From assembly GCA_022572885.1 (NCBI GenBank), contig JACZVC010000008.1, positions 36,368 through 100,367 of the forward strand: 64,000 nucleotides of DNA, given 5' to 3'. Within the stretch, counting starts at the first letter, position 1, and each line of letters begins with the position of its first letter. Shown one piece after another: positions 27,498 through 35,715 of this stretch. Made by a program: the position numbers and the translations under genes. The notes under the pieces were generated by a model. It ran no database searches, was not told the origin of the DNA, and was given only the letters and a program-made list of their open reading frames with translations. This stretch comes from Pseudomonadota bacterium. GTDB lineage: Bacteria > Pseudomonadota > Gammaproteobacteria > Steroidobacterales > MnTg04.

Positions 27498-28571
27498 ATG
27501 AAAACGGCGCTGCTGATTTTCTCCGTTGCCATGGCCGTTTTTCTGACCTGGCTGTTTTTCTCGCCGGTTTCCATTTCTCCATCCGGCTGGCAACCGGACG
27601 CCGATCCCGGGATGACCGGCGCTTTCCGCCGCAACAACGCCCTGGCGAGCGTGGTTCGCCTGACGCCTGGCCTGGGCGAAGGGCCCGAGGATATTGCGCT
27701 GGGCCCGAGCGGCCTCCTGTATACGGGCCTGCAGGATGGCCGTATCGTGCGGTTCCTTTCTGACGGAACGATTATCGATGATTGGGTCAATACCGGTGGC
27801 CGGCCGCTGGGTATGCAGTTCGACAACCAGTACAACCTGATCGTGGCCGATTCGACGCGCGGCCTCCTGCGTATTTCACCGTTAGGTGAAATAGAAGTTC
27901 TAACCGACTCGGTCAATGGCCAGCGAATGATATTCGTGGATGATCTGGATATCGCAGACAATGGCGTAATCTGGTTCACCGATGCCTCGCAAAGGTTCGG
28001 ACAGGACGAATGGCGCCTGGACCTGATCGAAGCCAGCTTTAGCGGTCGCCTGCTCAGTTATGACCCGCAAAGCGGAGAAACCCGGGTTCGTATCGGCAAG
28101 CTCGGCTTTGCCAATGGCGTCGCATTGGGACCCAACGACGAATACGTACTGGTCAACGAAACGCTGATGGCAAAAATTCACCGGTTGTGGCTCAAGGGGC
28201 CGCTGGCCGGGACGCGTGATGTTTTCGTCGGCTCCCTGCCAGGCTATCCGGACAACCTTTCCTTCAACGGCAAGGACCTGTTCTGGGTCGCCCTGCCATC
28301 GCCCAGGCAAAAAATTCTCGAGAACCTGGCCGGCTCGCCGTTCATGCTCAAGGCCCTTGCCCGGCTGCCGGAGAGCTTCGGGCCAAAGATTCCTCCGCTG
28401 GGCTGGGTAATCGGCATCGATCTGAGCGGACAAGTCAGGCACAGCATGCAGGACTGGTCCGGCACCTACTCCGGCGTTACCAGTGTCAATGAGATTGACA
28501 ACCGGCTTTTCCTCGGCAGCATTGTCATGCACACAGTTGGCGCGATCGACCTGCCCGAGCGATCCCGGTAA
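27498..28571 (+). CDS. Membrane-anchored SMP-30/strictosidine-synthase-like beta-propeller
   Basis: The 357-residue protein has an N-terminal membrane anchor or uncleaved signal (about 3-22). A six-bladed propeller of the strictosidine synthase/gluconolactonase type follows, with the blade motif GPEDIALGPSGLLYTG and later GRPLGMQFD, VDDLDIADNGVIWFTDAS and FANGVALGPND. Members are lactonases or related hydrolases; the substrate here is unknown. It starts 51 bases after the SPFH gene and could be in the same transcript. Confidence 0.85.
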   Translation: MKTALLIFSVAMAVFLTWLFFSPVSISPSGWQPDADPGMTGAFRRNNALASVVRLTPGLGEGPEDIALGPSGLLYTGLQDGRIVRFLSDGTIIDDWVNTGGRPLGMQFDNQYNLIVADSTRGLLRISPLGEIEVLTDSVNGQRMIFVDDLDIADNGVIWFTDASQRFGQDEWRLDLIEASFSGRLLSYDPQSGETRVRIGKLGFANGVALGPNDEYVLVNETLMAKIHRLWLKGPLAGTRDVFVGSLPGYPDNLSFNGKDLFWVALPSPRQKILENLAGSPFMLKALARLPESFGPKIPPLGWVIGIDLSGQVRHSMQDWSGTYSGVTSVNEIDNRLFLGSIVMHTVGAIDLPERSR

Positions 28572-28724
28572 CCCCTGGATCGCAGATGATCCCGGAGCCA
28601 AAGCCCTGCTATTTCGTGATTTGACATAATCTGATTCCGAACGTATTTGTGATCCGGGTTCAGGCCGTGTTAAGCCGCCACTGCTAGAGTTGACGAGAGT
28701 CTCAAGCTGGCAGGACCATGTGAC

Positions 28725-29249
28725 ATGAATCGATCGACTATCCGGTGGCCCACCGCGGCAGCCATCGCCATGACCATGCTCGCTGGCTGCGCCAGCCAGC
28801 CGTCCGCGCCGGTTTACACCTCGAAGGAGAAATTTCGCTCCGTCTCCCAGGCTCGGGAGGTTCCACGCGGATCATCGCTGGGCCGGCGACTCGCGCGCAC
28901 CGCGACAAATATGATCGGCGTGCCCTATGTTTACGGCGGGCGCACGCCAAAAGGCTTCGACTGCAGCGGACTGGTGTACTACTCCTACCAGCAGGCCGGG
29001 ATAAAGGTCCCGCGTACCTCGAAGGAACAGTTCAAGGCTGCCAGGCGGGTTTCATTATCCGACGCGCAACCCGGTGACTTGTTGTTTTTCCGCATCGACC
29101 GAAAAATCTCGCACGTCGCCATGTACATCGGCAACGGCTATTTCGTGCATGCTCCTTCGAGCGGCAAGGCCGTGTCCGTCGCCAACCTCAATGACGCGTA
29201 TTACCGTGAGCATTTCGAGCGCGCCGGCCGCCTGCATCGGGGCAAATAG
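28725..29249 (+). CDS. NlpC/P60 family lipoprotein endopeptidase
   Basis: The 174-residue protein has a lipoprotein signal with lipobox MLAGC (Cys22). An NlpC/P60 domain (about 58-170) carries the catalytic cysteine in FDCSGLVYYSY, the histidine in ISHVAMYIGNG and the third polar residue in FVHAPSSG. Family members cleave peptide bonds in peptidoglycan cross-links. All catalytic positions are present. It stands alone and is followed by a terminator-like hairpin. Confidence 0.94.
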   Translation: MNRSTIRWPTAAAIAMTMLAGCASQPSAPVYTSKEKFRSVSQAREVPRGSSLGRRLARTATNMIGVPYVYGGRTPKGFDCSGLVYYSYQQAGIKVPRTSKEQFKAARRVSLSDAQPGDLLFFRIDRKISHVAMYIGNGYFVHAPSSGKAVSVANLNDAYYREHFERAGRLHRGK

Positions 29250-29294
29250 ACCGTAGATTTTACTAGGGATCGCGGATTTCGGGTTAAGCCCCGG

Positions 29295-29325
29295 GCGGCT
29301 GCAGGCCTCAGCGAGCCGCATTTTT
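29295..29325 (+). terminator. Possible terminator after the NlpC/P60 gene
   Basis: GCGGCT (29295-29300) pairs with AGCCGC (29314-29319), followed by A and five T. The 13-base loop is large, so the strength is uncertain. Confidence 0.45.
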
Positions 29326-29416
29326 CAAACCTTATATCGCACCAAGTCTTCCAATCGGGGAACAAGCGTTTATCCTCTTGGTCGTAGTCATGTTGGTAAA
29401 TCATCGGGGAGCTTCC

Positions 29417-32143
29417 ATGAAAAAGTCTAGCGGCCGCACACTGGGTGCACTGGCGGTACTGTTATTCGGCGCTAATGCCTTCGCGTCCATGCCGGACATC
29501 GACATCCCATACGAGAAATTCACGCTGGACAACGGCCTGCGGGTCATCGTGCACGAAGACCGCAAGGCGCCGATCATTGCGGTCAGCGTCTGGTATCACG
29601 TCGGCTCAAAGGACGAAAAACCGGGCAAGACCGGTTTCGCTCATCTTTTCGAACACCTGATGTTCAACGGTTCGGAAAATTACAATGATGAGTATTTCAA
29701 GCCATTTGACGAAATCGGCGCCACCGCGATGAACGGAACGACCTGGTTTGACCGTACCAACTACTTCCAGAACGTCCCGACCACGGCGCTGGAAGTTGCG
29801 CTGTGGATGGAATCCGACCGCATGGGGCATCTGCTCGGCGTGGTGACCCAGGAAAAACTCGATGAGCAGCGCGGCGTCGTGCAGAACGAGAAGCGCCAGG
29901 GCGACAATCAACCTTACGGCCTCGTCGAGTACCGTACGCTGGAAGGCCTGTTCCCCGTGGGACACCCCTATCGCTGGAGCACGATCGGGTCGATGGAGGA
30001 TCTTGACGCGGCTTCCCTCGATGACGTCAAGGAGTGGTTCCGCCAGTATTATGGCGCGGCCAACACGGTGCTGGTTTTGGCCGGTGACATCAATGCCGCC
30101 GAGGCGCGTCCGCTGGTGGAAAGATATTTCGCCGATATCGACGCCGGCCCACCGCTGAAACGCCTGCAAGCAATGGTCCCGGAACGCGAAACCAGCACCC
30201 ATGAAGTCATGTATGAGCGAGTGCCCCAGGCCCGTCTTTACCGGTCATGGGCAGTACCGGGCCGCACCGCACTCGAAGGCGCGCACCTGCAGCTGGCTGC
30301 CGCGATTCTTGGCAGTGGCCGCAATTCGCGGCTGTATCGCGAGCTGGTCTACCAGCGGCAGATCGCAACCGCGGTCAGCGTCGATTATGAGGCGCACACA
30401 CTGGCCAGTATTTTCACCATCGATGCGATGGTGAGACCGGGCTCCGACTCTGCTGAAGTCAGCCGGGTCATCGAGCAGGTGGTGGGGGAATTTCTGGACA
30501 AGGGCCCGACCAAGGCCGAGATTGCACGTGTTCGCACTTCCATAAATGCCAGCTTGATTCGCGGTCTCGAGCAGATCGGCGGATTTGGCGGCAAAGCCGG
30601 AACCCTGGCTCGCAGCGAGCTGTATGGCGGCAGCCCCGATTTCTGGCGCACCCGCCTGGGCTGGCTGAACTCGGCAAGCAGGCGTGACGTACTCCGCACT
30701 GCCAAAAGATGGCTGCAGAAAGGCAATTACCAGCTCGATGTGCTCCCCTTTGCCGAACACCAGACGGTGGCAACCGACGCCGATCGCAGCAAGATTCCGT
30801 ATCCGTCTGCCATGCCGGCGTTGAAATTCCCACAGATAGAGCGTTCCCGGCTGAAAAACGGTATCGAGGTGGTACTGGCCGAACGCCACGCCGTGCCTAT
30901 AGTCAATATCGCGATTCAGTTTGATGCCGGCTATGCCGCCGACGCAGACCGCAAGCTCGGTGCCGCCAGCTTCACGCTGGCCATGTTGCGTGAGGGCACG
31001 ACCAGCCGCGACGCGCTTGAGATCAGCGAGGAATCCGAACTGCTGGGCGCCCGGATTCGGGCCGGCTCCACACTGGATACGTCGCAAGTGAGCCTGAATG
31101 CGCTGAAGGAGAACCTCGACGAGTCGATGGAGTTGTTTGCCGATATCGTACGTAATCCGGCATTCGAAGTTGAGGAGATCGAACGGCTGCGGCCCCGATC
31201 GCTGGCGGCCATCCAGCAGGAAAAAGTGCAGCCGGTGGCTATCGCCCTGCGCGAGCTGCCACCGTTGCTGTATGGCAAAGACCACGCCTACGGAATTCCG
31301 TTCACCGGGTCCGGCACAGAGGAGTCGGTCAAATCGATTACCCGGGATGATCTGCGTGCATTTCACGCAGACTGGCTGCGGCCTGACAACGCAACCATTT
31401 TTGTCGTCGGCGATACCAGCATGAGCGAAATGCTGCCCTTGCTGAACCAGTACTTCGGTGACTGGCATGCACCGGCCAGCGAAAAACCGACCAAGTATAT
31501 CGCCGAAGTCGAATTGGCAAGCGAAGCGAAAATTTACCTGGTCGACAAACCTGGTTCGCCGCAATCGCTGATCCTGGCCGGCCACCTCGCACCGCCGGCG
31601 GGCGCCGATAATAATCTGGTTATCAATGCCATGAATAATGTCATCGGCGGCGATTTCACGGCACGCATCAACATGGATCTGCGCGAGACCAAATCCTGGT
31701 CTTATGGCGCCCAGACTTTCATGATCGGTGCGCGCGGGCAACAACCCTACATGGTTTATGCGCCCGTGCAGACCGATCGCACGGCCGACTCGGTGACCGC
31801 CTTGCTGAAGCAGTTCGACGCCTACCTGGGTTCCGATCGGACCCGGCCCGAGGAACTGGACCGGGTCGTCAAGAACGAAACCCGCAGCCTGCCGGGGCGG
31901 TATGAAACCGGTGCGGCGGTATTGCGGACCATGCTATCCAACGCGCGATACGGCCGGCCCGACGACTATGTACTGACCTTGACCGACCAGTACGAAGCGA
32001 TGAGCCTCGAGCAGATCGATGCGGCGGCCGACGAGGTCTTGAAACCTCACCAGCTTATCTGGCTGATCGTTGGCGATCTTGCCAAGATCGAGGAACCCAT
32101 CCGGGCGCTCGGGATCGCGGATGTCGAAATACTGGAGTTGTAA
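29417..32143 (+). CDS. M16 family zinc metallopeptidase (two fused M16 units)
   Basis: The 908-residue protein has a signal peptide (about 1-23, ending ANAFAS) and two M16 units. The first (about 30-470) carries the inverted zinc motif HLFEH in GFAHLFEHLMFNG near 77 and a downstream glutamate in the region about 75 residues later. The second (about 475-905) lacks HxxEH and is the usual structural partner. The full length fits single-chain periplasmic M16 proteases. I chose the ATG at 29417, which gives the signal peptide at the very N-terminus. Confidence 0.93.
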   Translation: MKKSSGRTLGALAVLLFGANAFASMPDIDIPYEKFTLDNGLRVIVHEDRKAPIIAVSVWYHVGSKDEKPGKTGFAHLFEHLMFNGSENYNDEYFKPFDEIGATAMNGTTWFDRTNYFQNVPTTALEVALWMESDRMGHLLGVVTQEKLDEQRGVVQNEKRQGDNQPYGLVEYRTLEGLFPVGHPYRWSTIGSMEDLDAASLDDVKEWFRQYYGAANTVLVLAGDINAAEARPLVERYFADIDAGPPLKRLQAMVPERETSTHEVMYERVPQARLYRSWAVPGRTALEGAHLQLAAAILGSGRNSRLYRELVYQRQIATAVSVDYEAHTLASIFTIDAMVRPGSDSAEVSRVIEQVVGEFLDKGPTKAEIARVRTSINASLIRGLEQIGGFGGKAGTLARSELYGGSPDFWRTRLGWLNSASRRDVLRTAKRWLQKGNYQLDVLPFAEHQTVATDADRSKIPYPSAMPALKFPQIERSRLKNGIEVVLAERHAVPIVNIAIQFDAGYAADADRKLGAASFTLAMLREGTTSRDALEISEESELLGARIRAGSTLDTSQVSLNALKENLDESMELFADIVRNPAFEVEEIERLRPRSLAAIQQEKVQPVAIALRELPPLLYGKDHAYGIPFTGSGTEESVKSITRDDLRAFHADWLRPDNATIFVVGDTSMSEMLPLLNQYFGDWHAPASEKPTKYIAEVELASEAKIYLVDKPGSPQSLILAGHLAPPAGADNNLVINAMNNVIGGDFTARINMDLRETKSWSYGAQTFMIGARGQQPYMVYAPVQTDRTADSVTALLKQFDAYLGSDRTRPEELDRVVKNETRSLPGRYETGAAVLRTMLSNARYGRPDDYVLTLTDQYEAMSLEQIDAAADEVLKPHQLIWLIVGDLAKIEEPIRALGIADVEILEL

Positions 32144-32176
32144 CTCAATTCGGTTTTTCAACAAGGTCAGAACAGA

Positions 32177-32199
32177 TGTAGGAGGGCCTTCAGGCCCGA
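32177..32199 (+). repeat. REP-like palindrome, copy 1
   Basis: TGTAGGAGGGCCTTCAGGCCCGA contains the palindrome GGGCCTTCAGGCCC. Nearly the same sequence, TGTAGGAAGGCCTTCAGGCTCGA, occurs on the minus strand at 35276-35298. Such units resemble intergenic REP elements and can act as hairpins in mRNA. Confidence 0.7.
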
Positions 32200-32240
32200 T
32201 AACGCGAACAAACTGCGATGTTTTTTTCAAGAGATTACTA

Positions 32241-32612
32241 ATGAACGACAATCAGACGACAGCCGGGATCATTGGCAGTGCCGTACTGGCGCTGGCCGGC
32301 GCAACCTGTTGTGCCCTGCCCATCGCGCTGGTCGCGCTCGGGCTGGGCGGCGTCGTGGCCTCGGCAGTTTCGGCATTGCCCTGGCTGGGAGTGCTCGCCG
32401 AATACAAAGCCGTCACTTTCAGCCTCACCGCCGTGATACTTAGCTATAGCTGGTGGCTTCTCCGGCGTTCCAGCCTATGCGAGGTCGGCGAAGCTAAACG
32501 ATTGCGCGTACAACAGATTATCCTGTGGGCAATTACGGCGTTGTTTGCCGCCTCCGTATTTGCAGCCTATGCACTTTACCCGCTGACGCTGTTTCTGCAC
32601 GGCCTTGACTGA
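32241..32612 (+). CDS. MerT-like metal transport membrane protein
   Basis: The 123-residue protein has three predicted membrane helices (about 8-35, 45-68, 90-115). The first holds a vicinal cysteine pair in GATCCALPIALVALGLGG, the arrangement of mercuric transporter MerT. It is followed after 16 bases by a gene for a secreted HMA-type protein, matching merT-merP order. No merR or merA is present, so the substrate may be mercury or another soft metal. Confidence 0.8.
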   Translation: MNDNQTTAGIIGSAVLALAGATCCALPIALVALGLGGVVASAVSALPWLGVLAEYKAVTFSLTAVILSYSWWLLRRSSLCEVGEAKRLRVQQIILWAITALFAASVFAAYALYPLTLFLHGLD

Positions 32613-32628
32613 GCCAACGAGGAGCTAC

Positions 32629-32925
32629 ATGAATCGCTTGTTTTTTCTTTTCACCTTACTGTTTTTTACGAGTCAGACCCTGGCGGAAGATGTGCAATAT
32701 CATCTGGTGGTTGACGGTCTGGTCTGTCCTTTTTGTGTATATGGTGTCGAGAAGAAACTGAAAAATCTTGAGAACGTCGTGGACATCAAGTCGAAACTCG
32801 AAACCGGCGAGTTCTTCGTCCAGGTCGAAGACGGCGGGTCGCTTTCCGAAGAGACTATTAAGGAATTGGTCACCAAGGCCGGGTTTACGCTGGTGACTTT
32901 CAAAGAAATAATCCTGGTAGATTGA
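32629..32925 (+). CDS. MerP-like periplasmic HMA-domain protein
   Basis: The 98-residue protein has a signal peptide (about 1-19, ending SQTLA). One heavy-metal-associated domain follows, with a C-x2-C site in VDGLVCPFCVYGVEKKL and a second half VEDGGSLSEETIKELVTKAGF. The usual GMTC reads GLVC, as in divergent MerP-like proteins. The ATG at 32629 follows an AGGAG ribosome-binding site. It probably passes metal ions to the MerT-like neighbour. Confidence 0.82.
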   Translation: MNRLFFLFTLLFFTSQTLAEDVQYHLVVDGLVCPFCVYGVEKKLKNLENVVDIKSKLETGEFFVQVEDGGSLSEETIKELVTKAGFTLVTFKEIILVD

Positions 32926-33076
32926 GCATGAGGCCAGCAGCCGCCCTCGCCGTTTCGAGCGCAGGCATCGGAGACTCTAAGATTTCCGGGTGAACTACTG
33001 AAAGGGCCAGACTCCCAACGACCCCGAAAATCGCGCGAAGTCCGGCTTCTCAATACACCAGACTTTCAACGGGAAC

Positions 33077-34003
33077 TTGTGCACGATTATTCGGCTACTT
33101 ATCTCGAAACTCCTTGATTATACTTGCCGATCGAACGGCTCGATCACGGACGCACTGCAGCTTGTGGAAAAAGAATACGACTTCCCGAATCGTGGCATTT
33201 ACGACTTCGTATCGCGGTATATCGATGGCCTGCCTGATCTGACCGGCAAGGTCGTCATCGATATTCCGTGCGGTGACGGCCGGTCCAGTTACGCATTCAG
33301 CCTCAAAGGCGCTACGGTCAAAGCGTTTGACCTGTATCCCGAGTTCATGAAAATCGATGGAATGAAAGCTGAGTATGCGGACCTCGCCGGCCGTATTCCG
33401 GTTGACGACTCGAGTGTGGACTATCTGATCTGCCAGGAAGGTATCGAGCATATGCCGGACAAGATCAGCCTGTTCAGGGAATTCAGTCGAGTTCTCAAGA
33501 AGGGCGGAACCTTGATTATTACCGCGCCCAGTATTTCCCACGCCCGGGCGCGTTTATCGATGTTTTTAATGGAGAGTGAACTCTGGCGGCGGACGCCGCC
33601 AACGGAAATCGACAGCGTATGGTTCACGGAAACGAATTCCGACCGCCTGTATTTCGGTCATCTGTTCCTGGTCGGCGTGCAGCATCTGCAGACAATTTGT
33701 ACATTATCCGGATTCAGGATTTCACAACGCGTACGGACCAAATTCAATATTACATCGGTGATTCTCGGAATCTTTTTTTACCCGTTGTTTGCACTTGGAT
33801 CGTTGCTCGCATACAGCTTGTATAAAAAGAAAAATACGCATGTCGAAAAAAATCGACGTTATGCGATTCTGTGGGACAGGGCAAAGCTCAACCTGTCGCC
33901 CACCGTCATTTTCTGCAAACATATTTTCTGGGTTCTGAAAAAAGAGCACGATGAAGCGGAAGTACTGCAAGACCTCAAGTCCTTGACGCGGTTTGAAGAG
34001 TAG
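33077..34003 (+). CDS. Class I SAM methyltransferase with C-terminal membrane segment
   Basis: The 308-residue protein has a methyltransferase domain (about 40-160): SAM motif VVIDIPCGDGRSSYAFSLKG, acidic loop VKAFDLYPE, VDYLICQEGIEHMPD and LKKGGTLIITAPS. A hydrophobic helix lies near 223-245 (SVILGIFFYPLFALGSLLAY), followed by a basic tail. The pattern resembles methyltransferases tied to lipid or glycan modification. Base composition looks AT-richer than its neighbours, and an IS element follows, which suggests acquired DNA. Confidence 0.83.
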   Translation: MCTIIRLLISKLLDYTCRSNGSITDALQLVEKEYDFPNRGIYDFVSRYIDGLPDLTGKVVIDIPCGDGRSSYAFSLKGATVKAFDLYPEFMKIDGMKAEYADLAGRIPVDDSSVDYLICQEGIEHMPDKISLFREFSRVLKKGGTLIITAPSISHARARLSMFLMESELWRRTPPTEIDSVWFTETNSDRLYFGHLFLVGVQHLQTICTLSGFRISQRVRTKFNITSVILGIFFYPLFALGSLLAYSLYKKKNTHVEKNRRYAILWDRAKLNLSPTVIFCKHIFWVLKKEHDEAEVLQDLKSLTRFEE

Positions 34004-34062
34004 CGCTGAGTAGTTTCCTCTTCCGGCAAAATATCGACATTCGTTGATTCCAGAGTTCGACT

Positions 34063-35157
34063 CGTAGGAGATTCTATGGCACTTAGCTATAGGCGGTCTC
34101 CTGTTTTTTGAAGGATTGTTGGTTGGTTAACAAGGTGAAGGCGATTCTGGCGAGTTTGCGAGCCAGGACGACTTTGGCAGCGATTTTGGATAGTCCTTTG
34201 TCGAGTTGTTTCTGATAGTAGTTGTCGAAGAGTTGATAGGATCTTGCCGGTTGGGTGGCGCAGAACAACAGTCGTCGTATTTCGGCTTCACCGCACTTGG
34301 TGAGTTTACGTTGGCCTTTGTATTTGCCGGATTCGCGCATTCGTATATCGAACCCGATGAAGGCGACGAAGGTATCGCTGCCGGCGAAAGCACCCCGGTA
34401 AAAGACGCTGACCAAAGCCGCGGCATTCAACGGACCGATGCCGGGGATGGATAAACAGCGCTGATAATCAGCCCACCAACCCAGCGCCCGCACGAGTGCC
34501 TGTATGTGCCTGTCGATACGATCGAGCAGGTGTTGGATCTCAGCGGACAGCGCCTTGGTCGAGAGTTTGATCCCACTAAAGCTTTGTTCGAGCTGGGTGC
34601 GCATCTTGACCACCGCAGCCCGTCTTTTTAGCAGCGCCCAAAGCCGCTGCGCCTTGGCGCATAGGGGCTTGAACGGGCGCAGCGAGCTGCACTCACGGGC
34701 CAGGTAACGCGCCAGCAGCCAAGCATCCTGCGGGTCGGTCTTGTTGCGTACATTGACCGCTACCCGATAGTGGACCAGCTGGCGAGAGTCGATGAGATAG
34801 ACCTCACAGCCCAGCACATGGGCTTGTTCAACCACCGCCAGGTGATAACTTGAGGTCGGTTCGATGGCGATCCGAACCGGCCCGTACAAGGATTTAAGCC
34901 AGGCCTTGATAGGGCTGCCCTGATTCGGCAGCGTGGTGATTTCTGCGGTATCCCAGTCACAGATGACCAGCTCATCCTTGGATACATCGATTCCGAGCGT
35001 GATTTTTTTGACCAGTTTTGACACAATGACCTCCGCGGTTAAGTTGCCGTGAAGCCGGGAACTCACCGGACGCAAGCTTGCAATCAATTGGCTGTTTAGG
35101 CAGCTAGATTCTTAATTGGCGTTCTATGGTGAGGGGATGGGGACGAAGTCTCCTACG
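34063..35157 (-). mobile_element. IS110-family insertion sequence
   Basis: The region holds one IS110-type transposase gene with little other coding room. A perfect 9-base inverted repeat, CGTAGGAGA at 34063-34071 and TCTCCTACG at 35149-35157, encloses it, and an 8-base direct repeat TTCTATGG lies just inside at 34072-34079 and 35122-35129. Subterminal inverted repeats are typical of the IS1111 branch. Exact ends are not certain. The 35025-35121 stretch upstream of the gene is the longer non-coding end and could encode the bridge RNA that guides target choice in IS110 elements. Confidence 0.75.
34083..35024 (-). CDS. IS110-family transposase (DEDD recombinase)
   Basis: The 313-residue recombinase has an N-terminal DEDD/RuvC-like domain (about 5-150): LGIDVSKDELVICDW, AIEPTSSYHLAV, DSRQLVHY and NKTDPQDAWLLARYL, giving the acidic residues. 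The C-terminal Transposase_20 domain (about 190-290) has LSIPGIGPLNAAALVSV and FIGFDIRMRESGKYKGQ with the catalytic serine region. I chose the GTG at 35024 because it lies 5 bases after a perfect GGAGG. The frame is intact, so the element may be active. Confidence 0.95.
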   Translation of the reverse strand: MSKLVKKITLGIDVSKDELVICDWDTAEITTLPNQGSPIKAWLKSLYGPVRIAIEPTSSYHLAVVEQAHVLGCEVYLIDSRQLVHYRVAVNVRNKTDPQDAWLLARYLARECSSLRPFKPLCAKAQRLWALLKRRAAVVKMRTQLEQSFSGIKLSTKALSAEIQHLLDRIDRHIQALVRALGWWADYQRCLSIPGIGPLNAAALVSVFYRGAFAGSDTFVAFIGFDIRMRESGKYKGQRKLTKCGEAEIRRLLFCATQPARSYQLFDNYYQKQLDKGLSKIAAKVVLARKLARIAFTLLTNQQSFKKQETAYS

Positions 35158-35537
35158 GTCTGTACCAAAAGGTCAGAAGCGGCTTTTATGTCCCTCCCAT
35201 CCCGGCGCCTTCCATCATCCTGATTTCAGGCACGAGTTACCATACAAGCGGCTTCAGCCGCGATTGGTCTCCCATTCGAGCCTGAAGGCCTTCCTACACA
35301 ATTAATACAGAACTTCTCATTCGGGTCGCGGTTAAAATTCATCCATATAATAACGCACTTGATTTTCGGGTATGGTACTGGGTGAATTTCCCGCAAGCCA
35401 TAAACGTAAGACCGCATACCGCGCGCCCTACTGGGCTGCCGAAATATGCAAGAGCCTCGATGCGATAATTGCCGAGCATTGTCCAGCGCCATAACCAGCG
35501 ATATATTTCGGATTGCAAGTTGGCCGAGGATGATTAC
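35158..35537. other. Intergenic stretch between IS110 element and tRNA-Gly
   Basis: About 380 bases without a supported gene. It contains the inverted pair of REP-like palindromes at 35248-35298. A minus-strand frame runs through much of it, but it spans the REP units and tRNA end and has no recognisable protein features. Confidence 0.5.
35248..35298. repeat. Pair of REP-like palindromes in opposite orientation
   Basis: GCGGCTTCAGCCGCGA (35248-35263) is a perfect-stem palindrome. At 35276-35298 lies a minus-strand copy of the repeat at 32177-32199, with two differences. Two REP units in opposite orientation resemble the bacterial interspersed mosaic elements of other gammaproteobacteria. They lie 90 bases outside the IS110 element. 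Confidence 0.7.
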
Positions 35538-35611
35538 TGGAGCGGGTGATGGGAATCGAACCCACATTCTCAGCTTGGGAAGCTGATGTTCTGCCTTTGA
35601 ACTACACCCGC
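35538..35611 (-). tRNA. tRNA-Gly (anticodon CCC)
   Basis: The minus strand folds as a 74-nt cloverleaf: acceptor GCGGGTG pairs with CACCCGC, anticodon stem TCAGC/GCTGA encloses loop TTCCCAA with anticodon CCC, the T arm has GTTCGATTC, and 3' CCA is encoded. Confidence 0.97.
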
Positions 35612-35627
35612 TATTCTTTGTTCCCCA

Positions 35628-35715
35628 GGGGACAGACCACGGTTATTGTTAGCTTACCCGGAAAAGTCGGCAGGCAGGAACAGTTTGGTTCCAACCAAAA
35701 CCGTGGTCTGCGCCC
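35628..35715. repeat. Palindromic element with CAGACCACGGTT arms, copy 1
   Basis: CAGACCACGGTT (35633-35644) and AACCGTGGTCTG (35699-35710) form a perfect 12-bp inverted repeat around a 54-base centre. A GGGGA precedes the left arm and CGCCC follows the right. A shorter related palindrome lies at 39051-39090. It occupies the gap between the acyltransferase stop and tRNA-Gly and can form a strong hairpin at the end of the acyltransferase mRNA. Confidence 0.75.

Noticed and set aside
30245..31744. A 499-codon frame on the minus strand
   Set aside because: It is entirely opposite the M16 peptidase gene and has no protein features; it arises from codon bias in GC-rich DNA.
35226..35567. A 113-codon minus-strand frame next to tRNA-Gly
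   Set aside because: It begins inside the tRNA and runs through REP units; no protein similarity can be seen.
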